Assembly: GCA_964019055.1 (NCBI GenBank)
Contig: OZ025208.1
Location: 11,525,097 to 11,589,096, forward strand
Direction of reading: 5' to 3'
Source: Anthopleura xanthogrammica
Lineage: Eukaryota; Cnidaria; Anthozoa; Actiniaria; Actiniidae
DNA length: 64,000 nucleotides
Shown here: piece after piece, positions 20,442 through 35,400 of the stretch
Layout of the letters: each line of letters opens with the position of its first letter
Numbering within the stretch: the first letter of the stretch is position 1
Notes under the pieces: model-generated
What the model was told of the DNA's origin: nothing
Databases searched by the model: none
Seen by the model: only the letters and a program-made list of their open reading frames with translations
Position numbers and translations under genes: made by a program

Positions 20442-23400
20442 ATGGATGAGCTTAAAAAGAAGACTGAAACTATGCTGAGGGCTGTGTTAGTCAGCAGTCC
20501 TCGTGGAGTACCTCTGTACAAGGTCGAGAAAGAATACCGAAGCATCACTTTTGAGCCCATCCCATACCAAAAATTAGGATTTCAAAATCTAGAGGGCTTT
20601 TTAAAGAGTATACCACATGTTGCTAGCATCCAGAGAGACAGAGATGGCGAGATGGTGGTCAAGGGAGTTGCCTCTGAAGCCGATCAACACGTAGCTAAAC
20701 TCATAGCAAAACAGAAGAAACCTAAAATAAGGAAGTCATCTGCCAGGCCAAGGAAGCCAGGTTTTGGTTCTTCAGCGACTCCAAATAGATATCGTGGTAC
20801 TAATTTTGGGCCAAGGTCTCATACTCTTGCTCCAAAGTCTTCGATGCAGATCAATAACCTTGTGTCAAACGCTGGTGGAAGTCGAGGCCAAACACCAAGG
20901 TTTGTTCCTCCAAGATTGAGGAAGGTTCTTGGAGCAGACAGTCAGTCTGCAGCTAGTCAACAACCTGTTAATGGAACTCGGCGTGTTTCTACAGGTATGG
21001 AGTAATTTGTCTATAACATGTTTGTTAATTTAAGATTGCTATTTGCAATCAAGCTGTTTTCAATCAAAATGCAGTGGTGAGCAGTGCATGATACTGTACA
21101 TAAGTCTTACTAAAGTTCTTGCTGTAAATAGAGTTGAAGGAAGTGGGAAGCTGTGTGCATGAGGGGTTAAGTTACTAAAATTTACAGCATGATAAATGAA
21201 ATTGCGTGGTATGGATCAGCTGAATGAATCCTAAAAAAATCATCAGCTGACAATGGGGTCGAAGAAGCAACACTACTTCCTGCCCATGCTAAATCAAATG
21301 TTGATGTAATTTTCATTTGCAACTTGCCACTCGGCTGGTAAAATTTCCACACAAGACAGATGTGACAGTTGATGACAACTTAATGACACATGATAAATCA
21401 GGAAATTTGAAGAAAATTCAGCCTTTTTATGAGATGACCTGTGTCCGTCTTATGCTTGCATCATTATTCATGATTGCAAGTTCCAGAGAAGTCAATGTAG
21501 CCTCCTAAGCAGACACTCTTAGGGTCGTTGCATAACACTTCTCCCCACGAACATCTGCTTACTTGAGCAAAACATTCCTTTCCCATTTTGATCATGAGCC
21601 AATGCGTGGACCACATCAATGTTGTTTATAGTCTACAGTATCATCAAGTTATGCAAAAGCTACAGTAATTAAAGCAAACTGGTTTTGTATAAAGCAGAAA
21701 TGATGGGACTGATATAAATAGCTTGAACATTGAAAATTTAGGATGCTGTAAAAGTCCATCTGTATGCATACTTTCTTGTCATTTGGTTTTGTGCTGAGAT
21801 TTTTTACAGACAAACAGGACTCCTCGTTCTTATATCTGATTTTTATGTGGGTACCTTAGCACCAGTAAAACTTCAGTGCTCTCGAGTTCGCCACTTCATA
21901 TCCACCAAAGAACTTGATTATTTGTGTTACAAGCGCTTACTTCAATATATCACTTATTTTCTCAAAAAACATTGTACGCAGGATCTCCAGTTATTACTGG
22001 CTAGAGAAAGAGATAACCATGATAAATACGTCAACAAAGACCAAAGTTTGAGATCAGATCTGTTATCTTGTTGTTCTCGCAAAAGTATTGTGGTCAAAGT
22101 TGGACCTTCTTGATTTTAGAAGGTTCATGCTGATTGGCCAATTCTTGGAAAGACGTTAGTTGGGAGAGAAACATTGCATGAAGACCCTAAGAATGTTTGT
22201 AAAGGAGGCTAAAGTCAATTGGGCACATAAAATACAGTACAGGTTTACTGGTTCTGTAAATTAATCCATTTCCTGTTTAAAATTTCCTCTAAAATTATGG
22301 GAAATAGAATGTCTGAGAATTTTGCACAATTATAGGTACCGTATTTGCCGGTGTATAAGTCGACCTTTTAGCACCTAAAATCGACCCTAAAAAATCGACC
22401 TCGACTTATACACCGAGTATGAAAGTCGACATCTGGAATTCATAGCTCAAGTTCCAAGCAAAAACATTGGTTTTGGCTTTAGAAAGGATCATTTTTGTTT
22501 GGATCAGCGTTCAAATAAAGTTTCTTTCCAATATATGGGATATCATTTGTAAAAAAAAAGCTGATAACGGCTAGAATACATGATCTGAACCTCCGACATG
22601 ACTCGTAAGCCTAAGTGCTTTAGTTTTCGTCTTTTTCGTATTCTGAATTAAACTTTCTTGGGATTGATTTCATTGTATTACAAAAGAAAGAGAATTTATT
22701 ATGAGTAGCTTAATAAAACACACAGTTCAAAGTCACCTGAATGTGTTTTTTTTACAAAATATCCTATAGTTTTTTTTGCCGCGTCCTTCGTTACTTCTCA
22801 TTGAATTTGAGGCGCTAAACTTTCTCCAACTCGAAAATGCATAAAATCATTTTTCAAAAACTATCTGAAGGTATCTCAAGCCGAAATCTGTCTTACTTTC
22901 ATTCTCTATGTGTTGTTACTCTGTTTCATTCTGTACCGGGAAGGTGTCTGTATCGGTACCGTTCGCTCTTTTGCACTTTCTTTTAAATCAGAAAGTTCAG
23001 CTTGTAATTCTTTCCCATGGGAAGAAGAAATGGTTCAAAGTACTTTCGAACTACGATTGGCTTAGGTTTGACACGTTCAATCAAACTTATATGCGATAAT
23101 GTCTGGAAATCTACAACAAAATGGGTGGGCCAGTTGGTTATCTAAACTTGAAAGTCTATTCCTGATGCTAAGATTTGTTGATAACATTGTTTATACCAAC
23201 GCCAATCGATTAAAAGCTTCAGTAACCGGCTTCAAAAGTGTGATATCTCACCTAGAGTCGGTTTTGATAAACACATTGAAACTAGCTTGTCACCAATATA
23301 TAATGGTAATTGAACTAAGTGGAGTGCAATTTGGTCTGATATCAAACGCGCGATAACAAAATCACACGACCGCGTAGCGGGAGTGTGATTTGTAATCGCA

Positions 23401-26400
23401 AGTTTGATATCAGACCAAAATTGCACGACACAAAGTTCAATTATCACTTTATTATATCCATTTTGAAATCATACTAGATAGACACTAAATTTGTGATAAA
23501 TACAAAAGTATTTATTCACAAATAGCCAGTATTTTGTTTCTTTTTGTAACAAAAAATTCCAGTCAAACTTGAGAAAAGCTACATTTTATGTTCCTTATTT
23601 GCTGTAATCTGATTGGCTGATTACATACAATCCTGTAATCTGATTGGTTACCTTTTCTAGTGTTGCATTGTGATTGGCTGACAAAAAGATGCGATTCGGA
23701 CTCAAAATAGTGCGATTCGTGCTTGAATCAATCTACTGAGAGCCAATCAGATTACAGGATTTGCTAGTGATTTCAAAGTGGATATAATAAACAAGAAAAA
23801 CTCTGAGATATAGCAGGGTCGACTTATACAAAGAATATACTAAAAATTCATGTTTCTTAACCTGATTTTTGGGGGTCGACTTATACACCGAGTCGACCTA
23901 TACACCGGCAAATACGGTACTTGGCAGCAGCCAAGTGCTATAGAAAGATATAATAATTATTTGAGTTAGAGAGGGTTTCTTTTTTAAAAAAACTTTATTA
24001 TATATATTTCAGATAAGTTTGTCAGTAACAGGAAGCAAGATATACAGAGAACAAGCAATGCAGGCAGAACTAGACAAAGAGCGTTTGGTTAGATAAGATG
24101 CTAATAAATGTTATTCAGGGTTCCTATGTTCATGGAAAAGTCAGGGAATCTTTGTCTTGTTCAGACAGTTTTGTCAATTTACTTAAAAGTCTGGGTGCTG
24201 CTTTGGGACCTTTGGGCCACCAGACAAAAAAAAAAAAAAATACAGAACAAAAATAAAACATATCATCCAAGAAAGAGAAAGTTATTATATATTCATTTGG
24301 TTATTTTCAAAGCTGCAGTAGTGGCACAAAGTTGACCCAGGGAGGGATGCACCCCTTACAATCAAAGGGAAAAAAACTGATGTATTTATTGTATTCATTG
24401 GTTATCTTCGAAGTGAGGGAACAAAGTTGACCCAGTGGGTTTGCACCCGCTGCATTCAAGGGAATGACACATGGTTTGATATGAGAAAACATTGGGTTTA
24501 GTTTATTATCATTTTATACTGTACTCTTAAATATGAGAGAGTAGTATTTAAAATGTTTTTCAATATATTCAGGGCCTAATTTTCAAGAAATGAAAGTCAC
24601 AGTGGACAATAAACCTACTTCACCTCAGACTAAAACTCCACCAAGTGCCTCCCCGAAAGGTAAGGAATTGTATGTGTCGTTGTGAATGTTTTTTTATGTT
24701 TTTATTTTCAATGGGTTTCTATTTTTCAGTTACTATGAGCCCAGAAGTGTTGAAGAAAATAGGACAGGTAATGAAAGTATAAAATCTGTTCTCTAATAAT
24801 TAATTAATAATTATTATTGCTTGTAAGTTATTGATGTTCTTATATCATATTGCTTAGTTTCACCTGACATTTCCTGTCTTGTGTAAAATGCTCATGAGCT
24901 CAATCCAAAGTTTTCATTGACAATTGCTTACTATCAATAGATGTCACTTCCAGTAAATATCTGCATTTTGACCGGCTTAGAGAATGTTGGAGGTTTACTG
25001 TGTATATATCTTGTTTTCTGGTTTCATGTTGTAGAAATAGTCAAATTGAATACTTAAAGGAGCTATTTTGACATGATTTGACTTAACAGTCACTAGTGGC
25101 CCCCCAGTCAACTCCAAAAAAGTTACATGATTGATAGTAAGCAATAGCATTATATTCTTGCTGACAGCACATAGATGGTAGTCAGTGTTTGACCACCATT
25201 TGGAGCAGATGATGAGATTCAAAAACCTTTATCAGTTGAATGAAATCCTTCAAGTAAATGCCCCATCTCTACTTAAACTGGCTTTATATTTCAAGATTGT
25301 AGGTGACAAATCCAATGGCCTCTTTTTGTCAAGACTGGCTGTAGAATATAAGAACAGGTTTGGTCAGGAATTGCCAGACAATGTAACAGAAACATTACTT
25401 CTTCACCCAGAGGTGACGCATATAGAAAAGTAAGTATGCACTCAAAGATAATAAGTACTATTAATATATTAATAGCTAAATATATTTGTAAAATAAAGAC
25501 TGGTATATGAATTTACATTTGACACCATAAATTAATGATAATATGATATTGTATTTTTTTAGGCATCTAAATATGTATATTGCCTATCCACCTAAGGTGA
25601 GTAGGTTTTTTTGTTGGGGGGGGGGGGGGGGGGGGGTAAGATGCACCAATGGTTTTTCTGTTCACTATTCCAAAGAAACAAAATTACATATTGCAATATT
25701 GAAAATTATATTTGAATTATTAAGTTTTAGTAAGGGATTGTTTTGTTCATTTCTTACTGGGAAGGGGGGCATGGGATTTGGGAGGGGGGAGGGTGACATT
25801 AATAAAGTCAGGCTCAAGAGGGGGGGGGGTACACAAAAGAATTTGAGTCACAAGTCGCACAACACTTATACTGCCAATAAACAGAATAGAAAACAAGGGA
25901 TGGACCATTTTTATGCATCAATAGAGAGGGGTTCAGATTTCCTTGTATGAGTTACCACCAACCCCCTTTCCTGATAAAATAATGAATGATCCCTAATCAT
26001 AACACATTTTAATTTATCATTTTAAATTTATTCAGAAAACTGTACCATCAACAAGTGAAGCTGAATTAAAAGAAAGAAATGGTATGTGGAAATTCACCCT
26101 AATTTTGACTTTCTGTATTTTATTCCACTAAATTACTATTTTGTTTATTCTCTTATTAATATTAGATATGACAAAACAAAGCAAGGAAGAAAAGGAACAA
26201 ATGGTAGAGCTTTATGTTGTGAAGCCATTCACTGTTCCAAAATTAGGGTAGGTCTTGTATTTTTCAATTCAAGACAGTTTGTAAATTAACCTCCCAAAGT
26301 GTGGTTAAGGTGTAAGTGAGAGACCTAAATATACCCTTCACGAAAAATTTGAGAAATTTAACATGAAAATACAAAAGAAATATTACAAATTCCATTTTGA

Positions 26401-29400
26401 AAAAGTGTTATGTCTTTATGGTCAAGATTTTCAAAGTAGCAGTAATATAGCTTGGCCGTTTTGGGAACTGGAAAATGGTCACTTTTTTGGGCAGGATCCA
26501 TGCCTGAGGTCAGTAAACATGCAACCCCACCTTTTCTTCACCATTTGTTTGATAAAATCAAGACTGTGACTGTATAGTTTTTGTTTACATAATATAACCA
26601 GTATTTGTTTGTTTAAAATGCAGGTCTTCAGTTCAGGTTTACCTGAGTCACGTTGAAAGTGTTGGTCAATTTTTTGTTCAATATAAAGACTGTGAAGACA
26701 AGATACAAGACTTGCAAGCCAAATTGGATCAGGATTTCAAGGTACAATGCTACAATCATTTGCAAAATTGTTGGGACATCTGTGCTTTACCATGCCTAAC
26801 TTATGAAACTACACCTCCAACAATTCCCATTAAAGAAGCTTTTCATTCCCTATCCCCCTCCCCCCTCTCTGATCAATGTTGGTTCAGCTCAACATTGGTG
26901 AGGTGGGAGGGGGGAATTGGCTTGTTATTAGTTACTTGGAAATATTGGTTAAAAAGTGGAGAATGTCTCAAGCTGGGCTTAAAATAACAGCCAGTCAACT
27001 GACAATGTCTTGTCAGAATTGGAACTTGTCCAGTCGAATTTATACCTTGCCTGTCATTTTGACCAGTAACATTGAGCCAGAAACAGGGTATGAACAAGCT
27101 AAAACTATTTTGGGCCAGTCATCATGATCATGACTGGTGACTGACTGAGCCCTGCTCAAATAATTTTTCAAACAATTCTAGCTGAAGAAAAGTTAGGCAG
27201 TAGTTAAAAGTTAAGATTGCAGAAAAAAATAAATATTTGAAATCTATAGTCAACAGTACTGTTGATAAACTAAAGGTAGTTGATAACCCCATCTCTTGAA
27301 ATTGGTATGAAAGACTGTACTCAAACCAATGATATTTTCTTTTCCAGGAAACAACAGATTTTATCACAAAACCCAGTCCTGGGATGTACTGCTGTGCTAA
27401 ATTTTCACTGGACGATTCTTGGTACAGAGGGAAAATATTACAATGCATTGATGAAAGAGACACACTCACTGTAGAGATATTCTATGTTGATTTCGGAAAT
27501 TCAGAATGGCTACCAAATTCAAGGCTGCGGCACTTGAAAAAGCAACATGCCGAATTACCACAAATGGCTGTCCATTGTTCTTTGGAGGGGATAGACAACA
27601 CTGATGATCCTTCCATTAATGAGACATTAAAAAGTTTAATAGATAAAGAATTGAAAATGACTTTGGTTCGAAGAATTGGTGATGTTCTTTGTGTACGGTT
27701 GGTGGATGAAGAAGGGGCTGATGTTGCAGCAAAATTTAATAATGAAAAACTGTCAATTAAGCAAATCAGTAGTGAAGAAAAGCCGGCAGTTGCTGAAGAT
27801 AATGTTACTACAACTAAAGTTGTTCAACCTTCAAGGTAAATAGCCCATGTTGTTGTTAAAGGAGAGACAGTCATGCAATGGAAACCCAATTCAGTCAGTG
27901 TTTTTTTTGTCTTCCCATTTCTCCCCACCCCACCGCCGCCTTTCCACCTCCACCCACTGTTCCAACCACATCCTCACTCCCTCATCCAGGCATATTTGGG
28001 TAGAAGAAGCCTCAAGAAATCTAATTAATACATCATTGTTATGTATTTTCAGAAGAGAATATTATAAATAAATGTAAATTAATTTTATGACAAGCCTCAG
28101 AAGGATGACACAAACTTATTTTCGCCGTGTCTATTTTGCACTATTTCCATGGCTTGTATAAATCAGGAGGTCAGATATTTGTTAGTTTTTGGTGTCCCTA
28201 TAAGAGTGTCCGCTTACATGACTATGATGACTTGATCGTCAATAGAACTTTTTAGGTTGGGCATAATGTTTCCCCATTTCAGACCATGTGTCATTCCCTA
28301 AAGTATCATTTCTTTGTGTAACGGTTGCACATGAGAAGATACATGAATATGGATACAACTTTTATTCTCAAGCAAATGACATGGTCTGAAATGGGAAAAC
28401 ATTACACCCAAGGCAAGCTAAATATGGACATTCATCCTATCTACTGTAGTGCTCCACTCACCCCATCCCTCTAATTATATTAATAACCTTAGCCCTGGTA
28501 CCCATGCCCCCGCATTCATCCTTTTCATATCTTGTATAATGATGTCTTTATCTGGTTTTAGTCCACCAGCAGCTGAGCAGAAGAAAACTGTCAAACCATT
28601 TCTCAGATCTAAATCTATCACTAATGAACAAGAAAAGAAGATCCCTGGTAAGTTTGAGATATCCAGGGTTTGAGATAACAGGACTTCACTGTTAGTAGTA
28701 AAATCCCCATTTGGGAGTGCTGGGAGCCTTAGTAGTGTAGGGAGAGTAAAGAGCAAAGCATGTTATATTTAGCTCGTTATGTCTGGCTTGGGAGTAAAAG
28801 AAATATTTGAAGCTTAGACAGCTGTGGTTGCTAAGAAATTACAAATAATTGCAAGATTATTCATTTTCCATTTCAGAGCGGGTAGTCATCCCAAATGAGG
28901 GTTATATAGATATTCTGGTTTTCAATGTCTTCAGCACAGATAACATTAATGTCTTGTTGTATGGTGAAGAATACTCAGTAAGTAAATTCCAAACTCCAGG
29001 AAAATACTATAGTGTATTTATGCCTTTCCATAGATTATTAAAGTCTCCCCCTTCCTGTATTATGTGAAACTTAACATAGCTGTCAGTTACTAAAAATGTT
29101 GGTTTTGGTTTTTCTGTATTCATTCCTTCCAATTTCCTATAGTAAATGATCTGCTGTTGACTACCCTCTCCCCTTGAATATGAATATTTTCTGGAACTTC
29201 ATGTAATTGCCAAGAAAAACATGTATTTTGGTTTTAACAACAAAATCTGTTGGCCACAAACACTTCTGCAGCAGCTTTTTGTGTGGCTTTGAGAGCATCT
29301 GTGAGCATCTGGCTACAGATTCTTTCTTTTTGATTGACTCAAAGCACAAGGCATTTGCTGTAAGAGCCTACTTGATTCTGTTGTATATGTCATTGGTGCT

Positions 29401-32400
29401 CCCCTTCCCCATCCCCCTCCCCTTCCCAAGTCCCCTAAAACTGCCAGCTACGCAGGCTACAATAGTCCACATTGGTCTACAATAGCCCTTGTCAGTTTAA
29501 TCCATAGCTTTCAGGGTTCACAGGTGGACTATAATAAAATGGTTGCATGTACTCTGTATCTTTGTCAGACAGTCTGTTATGATGGCTGATCTGATGACAA
29601 GGGAGTACAACAGATATTCATTTTGGAATCCATATTTTTATGTCACTTGTCAAAAATATCTTTTCACAGTTGCATGAATCAGGCAAGTTACTTATTCAGA
29701 TATTTTTTAAATGCAGGATAAGTTGCTTGCCTTAGAAGTCAGTCTTATGTCCTATTTCTCTGAGTCCACTGAAGGTTTGTAAGCCATCCCTTTTATTACT
29801 TTCATTCATCCATTTCATTCGTTTCATCTACCTGTCTGTCTGTCTGTCCATCAATCCAACCTTCTATCTATCCAACCTTTTCATCCATCCCTCCCATCCA
29901 GTTATTCAATCCAGCCATCCAATCCATCCAGCCATCCCACCCAGCCATCCCATTCATCCATTCAATCCAGCCATCCCACTCATCCATCCATTCTATCCAG
30001 CCCTTCCATTCAGCCATCCCATCCATCCATTCTATCTCATCCCATCCTATCTATTCATTCTATCCAATTTTTCCATGCAATCCATCCATTCTATCTAAAG
30101 TATGATATGTCAACGTCATTCATCCATCTTCCCTCTCACCCATTCACAAACTTATTTTTTTATTCATGCAATTATTATTCATTCACTCATTTACAAATGT
30201 CAAATAATATTTGTAAGATAGAAGAGTTTCATGATTCTATTTTAATTTATCAAATTGAATACTCCAGTTTAGTCTTGATTTTGTATGGAATTATTTTGAA
30301 TATTTATTCATTCCACTGAAGGTCCTGGCAATTTCTAAGTGCTTATAAATATTTGTAAAGTTGTGCATTCGTTACTTTGCTGTTGGTATATGTGAATATT
30401 TAGATACTGAAATGAGGCTAACCCTGAGTAAAATGAGTCTGTAATCAAGAAACACAGTGGTATTTGACTAATTTGAAAACTATTTATTCTTACATTTACA
30501 GAAACTCCATCAACACCCAAAGCAGGTGAAATATGGGCACTAAAAACAAATGAACTCCACTCTGAAGACCAGTGGTACAGGGTTAAGGTGTTATCCACTA
30601 ACGATGCCCAGACACAGCTAGAGTTTGTTGATTATGGTGATACCAGGCAAGCAGCTGTTTCTGACCTAAAGCCACTACCAGCAAGATTCCTGGACCTACC
30701 TTTCCAAGTAAGTTCAGTGCTCTATTTCATGTTTTATAAGCTATCTATCTTGGTTAACTTTTATAGTTATTATAGATAGCTTGTGTCTTAATTTAAGTTA
30801 TGTTATAATTCTTTGTAAAATGTAACCTAATAACAAAAAATGACACTAAATAAAAATATGTATGTATGTATGTATGTTTTTATAATTATATTAAATAATG
30901 GACCAAATCCACTTTGGTATAATATTTTCCCATTTGAAGTGTACCATGTGTCTGATTTCCCTCTAGAATAACATTCTTTGTTTAAGTTGTATTCATATTC
31001 TTCTTCTCATGCGCAACAGTTCAACAAAGAAATGATAATCTAGGGAATGACACATGATCTGAAATGGGAAAACATTGTGCCCAAGTGAATTTGGTCTATT
31101 GCTGGGTTTCAATTTTGAAGCTCATTATCTGATCCAAATCGTGGTCAGAAATTGACTACCATGTGCTGTCAGCCAGAAAGAATGCTATTGAAAGCTTGTG
31201 GTTCAGCTGATGAACATTCAAGTGAAACCCAGCCATAGGCCTTCCTGTCCTTTCCCTTCCATTTTCTTTATTTCTCTTCAACTCTCTCCTTTTTTCTTTT
31301 TGAATTATTCTTGTCATTATCTTCTCCTTGCGTTTATTTTATTTTCTCTCTGAAACAAATATTCATTCCCATTTATTTATTCCAATTCATTTATTCATTT
31401 ATTCCAATTCATTTATTTATTAATTCCCATTTATTCATTCCCATTCATTCATTCATCTATCTTCTCCTCTGCTTCCCACCATTCCTTTCACATTTGACTG
31501 TCGAGTAAATTAATCTGAACATTTCTCAACTCAATTCCTGTTGTTTCAGGCTGTTACTTTATCTTTGAATAACATCCCAAAGACAAAGAAAAAAGAAGTG
31601 TTAGATAAACTCAAACAGCATGTTCTTGAAAAACCATTAGTGGCAGAAGTTATACAAAGGTATGTTAACTGTACTGTATGCCAATGCTGATAATTCTGTA
31701 TCATGGCGATTATTTTTTTCATTTCTTGGGTTTAATTCCTGGACTCACCATAACATGTGAGTAGAGTTTGTTGGGTCTCTCCCTTGATTTAAAAGTTTTT
31801 CTCTTGGTTCTCTGGTTGTCTTCCCTCTGCAAAACTAGCTAAATTCCAATTTAATCTATGAGATAGCCATGCCCTGATTTTGATCAGCCCAGAGATTATT
31901 TCAGGGTATTGATAAAATTTGAAGTAATTGAAATCTGATCCTGGTCCACAATAGCCCCTGCTAGTGTAATCCATAGCTTTCAGGGTTCACAGGTGGACTG
32001 TAATAAAAAGGTTGCATGTACTCTGTATCTTTGTCAGACAGTCTGTTATCATGACTGATCTGATGACAAGGGAGTACAACAGATATTCATTTTGGAATCC
32101 ATATTTTTATGTCACTTGTCATTTTATGTCACTTGTCACAAGGGAGTACAACAAAACAATTTTTTTCTTCACTTTCTCCCTCCCTCCTTTCTTCTATCCC
32201 ACTTGACATTATCTGTTTCTTCATTTCATTGTAATCTTTCTTCCTATTTTCACTCCTCTCACTTCCATCCTTTATAGTTTTTTTTGTCCCTCCATACTCA
32301 CTCTCTGTGTTTCTTTTTTCCTTACTTCCTCCCTTCCTTCCTCCTCTTCTTCTCACTTCACTAATTCAGTAATTGTTTTGATTTTGTAAGTCACTGGCAA

Positions 32401-35400
32401 TATTCCAAGAGTGATGTCAATCCTATAGAAAGGCATCTTCTGGGTCCAAAATAAAGAGCATTTCCTATAAAGATTTTTCTTACTTTTTTTTTTATAAGTT
32501 CAAAGTATTAGTTGTCCAAAGTTATCTTAACTATGTTATAATTCTAACTACCGGTACTATTTTGTTCCTTTCTAGAACTCAAAACAAGCTATCAGTGGAG
32601 CTGTTTGACACTTCAACAGAAACTGATATCAACATCAATGAGATAATGCGCTCACTTATTATACCAGATGAGGACCTCACCCCTGCTCTACCAAAGGTAA
32701 GACATATATTCCCGGAGTGAAATTGTTGAAAACCTACCGGTACTTTAGAGTTAGTATAATCATAAAGAATTCTAAAGTCTCCAACCTATTAAAAGTAAAT
32801 AAGAGACTAATTTGTTGATCAAAACTCAACATTAGTGCAATTGTGATTTTGTATAACTTGAAACTAAAACCCTGATCAAACTAGGGAGGGCAGCTTGAAT
32901 GTCATCAATTTGAAATGTTATTTCTGTAATCAGTTAACTTGCAACTCACAATAAGTTTGAACTTACCTGAATTAATCTAGTGAAGAAGCAAGTGGTTTCT
33001 TTTGCTGTTTATTCCACTTTTCTAAAATATTTGTACAAGTTGCTTAAAAAATTCTGGTTTTTATAAATTAAGGCTGGTGATCAAGTAAATGTTGCAGTAT
33101 CACACATATCTGATACTGGTGCTGTATATGTACAAATACCTGGTGCAGGGCTGTCTCGTCTGGAGGAGCTAATGACAGATATTACAGAACACTATAACTC
33201 GAAGGTAACCTAAATAATTATAACCTATAACAGACCATCCGGGTCTTTTCTGAGTTTGATAAACAATCATGATACATTGTGGTCTAAAAAACATATTTTA
33301 CTTTTTGTTTGATTGGAATAGGGTACCAAAGCTGCAGAGTTTGTACCTCAGCCAACTGTGGGTCAAATCTGCTGTGCTAAGTGTTCAGATACTTCATGGT
33401 ACAGGGCAGTTGTACTGGAACAGCTTCCTGAGAGGAAGGTCAAGGTGCAGTGTGTGGATTATGGCAACACAGAGATTGTATCCAGAACTGCTCTGAGGGA
33501 ACCCACCAAAGCTAATGAACATGTTAGCTTATTACCATTCCAGGTACGAAACACAAACAGGGATTAGAAACCTTCAAATTTTATTTACCCTGAAACAACC
33601 TAGAGCTAGGCTAATCAAAGTCAGGGCCTGGCTAACTTGAGGATCAAATTGAAATTTAGCATTATGGGTTTTGTGGAGGGAGATAATTAGAGAACCTGGA
33701 GAAAAACATGTGGATTAAAGGAGAGACCTGATAAACTCTACTATGTGATTCCAAGTTCAGGAATTGAATGCGAAATGCAGGAGGTGAGAAACGAGTGGAC
33801 TACCACTACTCCACCCTTGATTCCCAAATTAATTATTCATGCCCTTTTTAAAGGATGGGGATTAAATTAATAAACTACATGTGAGCTAAAAACTGATTTT
33901 CCGTTGATTTTCATTCTATTTTTAGGCAGTTGAATGTTCACTTGGATCAGATTTGGTGAGTACCCATGGTTTATAATGATATTTATTATTTATATAGCAC
34001 AAATTAACATGCAATGATATGATCAAATGCGCTTGCGGTTTCACACAGATAACTCAAACTACGATACAAAAATCTATTACAAAAATCATATAGTGTACTC
34101 CTAATGTCCAGAATTTAGTAAATGTTTTTACTACTTTCACATATATACCTAGATTATTGTTCACTATGCCCAGATAACAACTGATACCAGTAATTTGAGT
34201 GTCTAAATGTTTGCCTCCCATCAATCAAATTTCCAGTGGTGCGAGTCAAAATGTTTTGATTGATGCAGACATCTGTAGTTTTGACTGATAGTTCTTACTG
34301 ACAGTTATCTATCTTAATGCTAGAATTGGGATGCTGATAAAACAGAAACAATTAACCAAATCCTATCTGATGAAGTGATACTTGAGGTATGTTTGTAGAT
34401 ATTGAACAGTGTAAGTGTGCATGGAGTGTTCTTTGTGGAAGAGCCCCTCACGGCAGTGAGTGACAGTCATGAAATAGAGCAGATTTCATATGAGTGTGAA
34501 AAGTCACGTCAGAGGGCTTGGTTATGGAACGGTGCAGAGACAGCACTGAATGTCTCATGTTTTCATACGTCGGCATGGCAATGACATGGGCACTGCCTGT
34601 GCAGTAAGTTTTTCATAGTCTACAAAAACTAATCTAGTTGAAAACTAATCTTACTTTTTACAATTGCAATTCCTGACTGATGCTTGCTATTTGACTTACA
34701 ATTTACAATTATATTGTATTTCCAAATAAAAATACTGTTTTTGGTTTTTAGGTTACTAAACAAGGTGCCACACCCCTCGTCAAGTTATTCTTGACTAGAG
34801 AAGATGGCCAACAAGTCAACATCCTAGATTGCATTATGGAGGACAGCCAAGCTAAGTAAGAGTGCAATACGTTTGTGATAGAGAAATAGAATTGTTACTT
34901 TACATCAAGTATTCATAGTGGTTTCATAGCAGCAAGGGTGATGTGAAAAACAATAGATATTTTGGGAAATGAAATGAAATATCATATCATGCAAAAACTT
35001 TGCATTGCTCCTTCGCAATGTAATGGCTTCTATGAAAGTCAAAGATTCTATAAAACTTTTTCACTTTAAACGTTTTCATTGTGAACCACATTTCATTCTC
35101 TTGAGTGTTGTTTCTCTATTTGCTGGTCACGTTTAAGATCGAAGATACATTTATAAATATTTAAAATTATATTTGGGTTGCTTGTGTTTTATATATCGTG
35201 AGCCAACGTTTGAGCTTTCAGTCCATAAACCTCTTGCTTTGTTTATTTCTAGTAGAGATGATGGGTCAGTTGACAGCAGCTCATCAGGGAAACAAGAACA
35301 AACAGACAAAGAATCCTCTTCACAAGAAGATGACCAAGACGACTTTACTGCAGACCTCCCACCACCCATAACACTGTCAGGGCCATGGGTGGATGTAACT

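Larger units (their letters stand above)
22336..23920. mobile_element. 1.6-kb non-autonomous DNA transposon, TDRD7 intron 1
   Basis: Both ends carry GTACCGTATTTGCCGGTGTA in inverted orientation, plus subterminal GTCGACTTATACACC-type repeats on both sides. Interior frames encode no recognisable transposase. It is a host for a nested element at 23299-23458 and for an inverted repeat around 23605-23765. Confidence 0.8.

Noticed and set aside
25543..25950. 135-codon plus-strand protein
   Set aside because: It contains the 34-nt TDRD7 exon, then a poly-G intron; the rest has no protein character.
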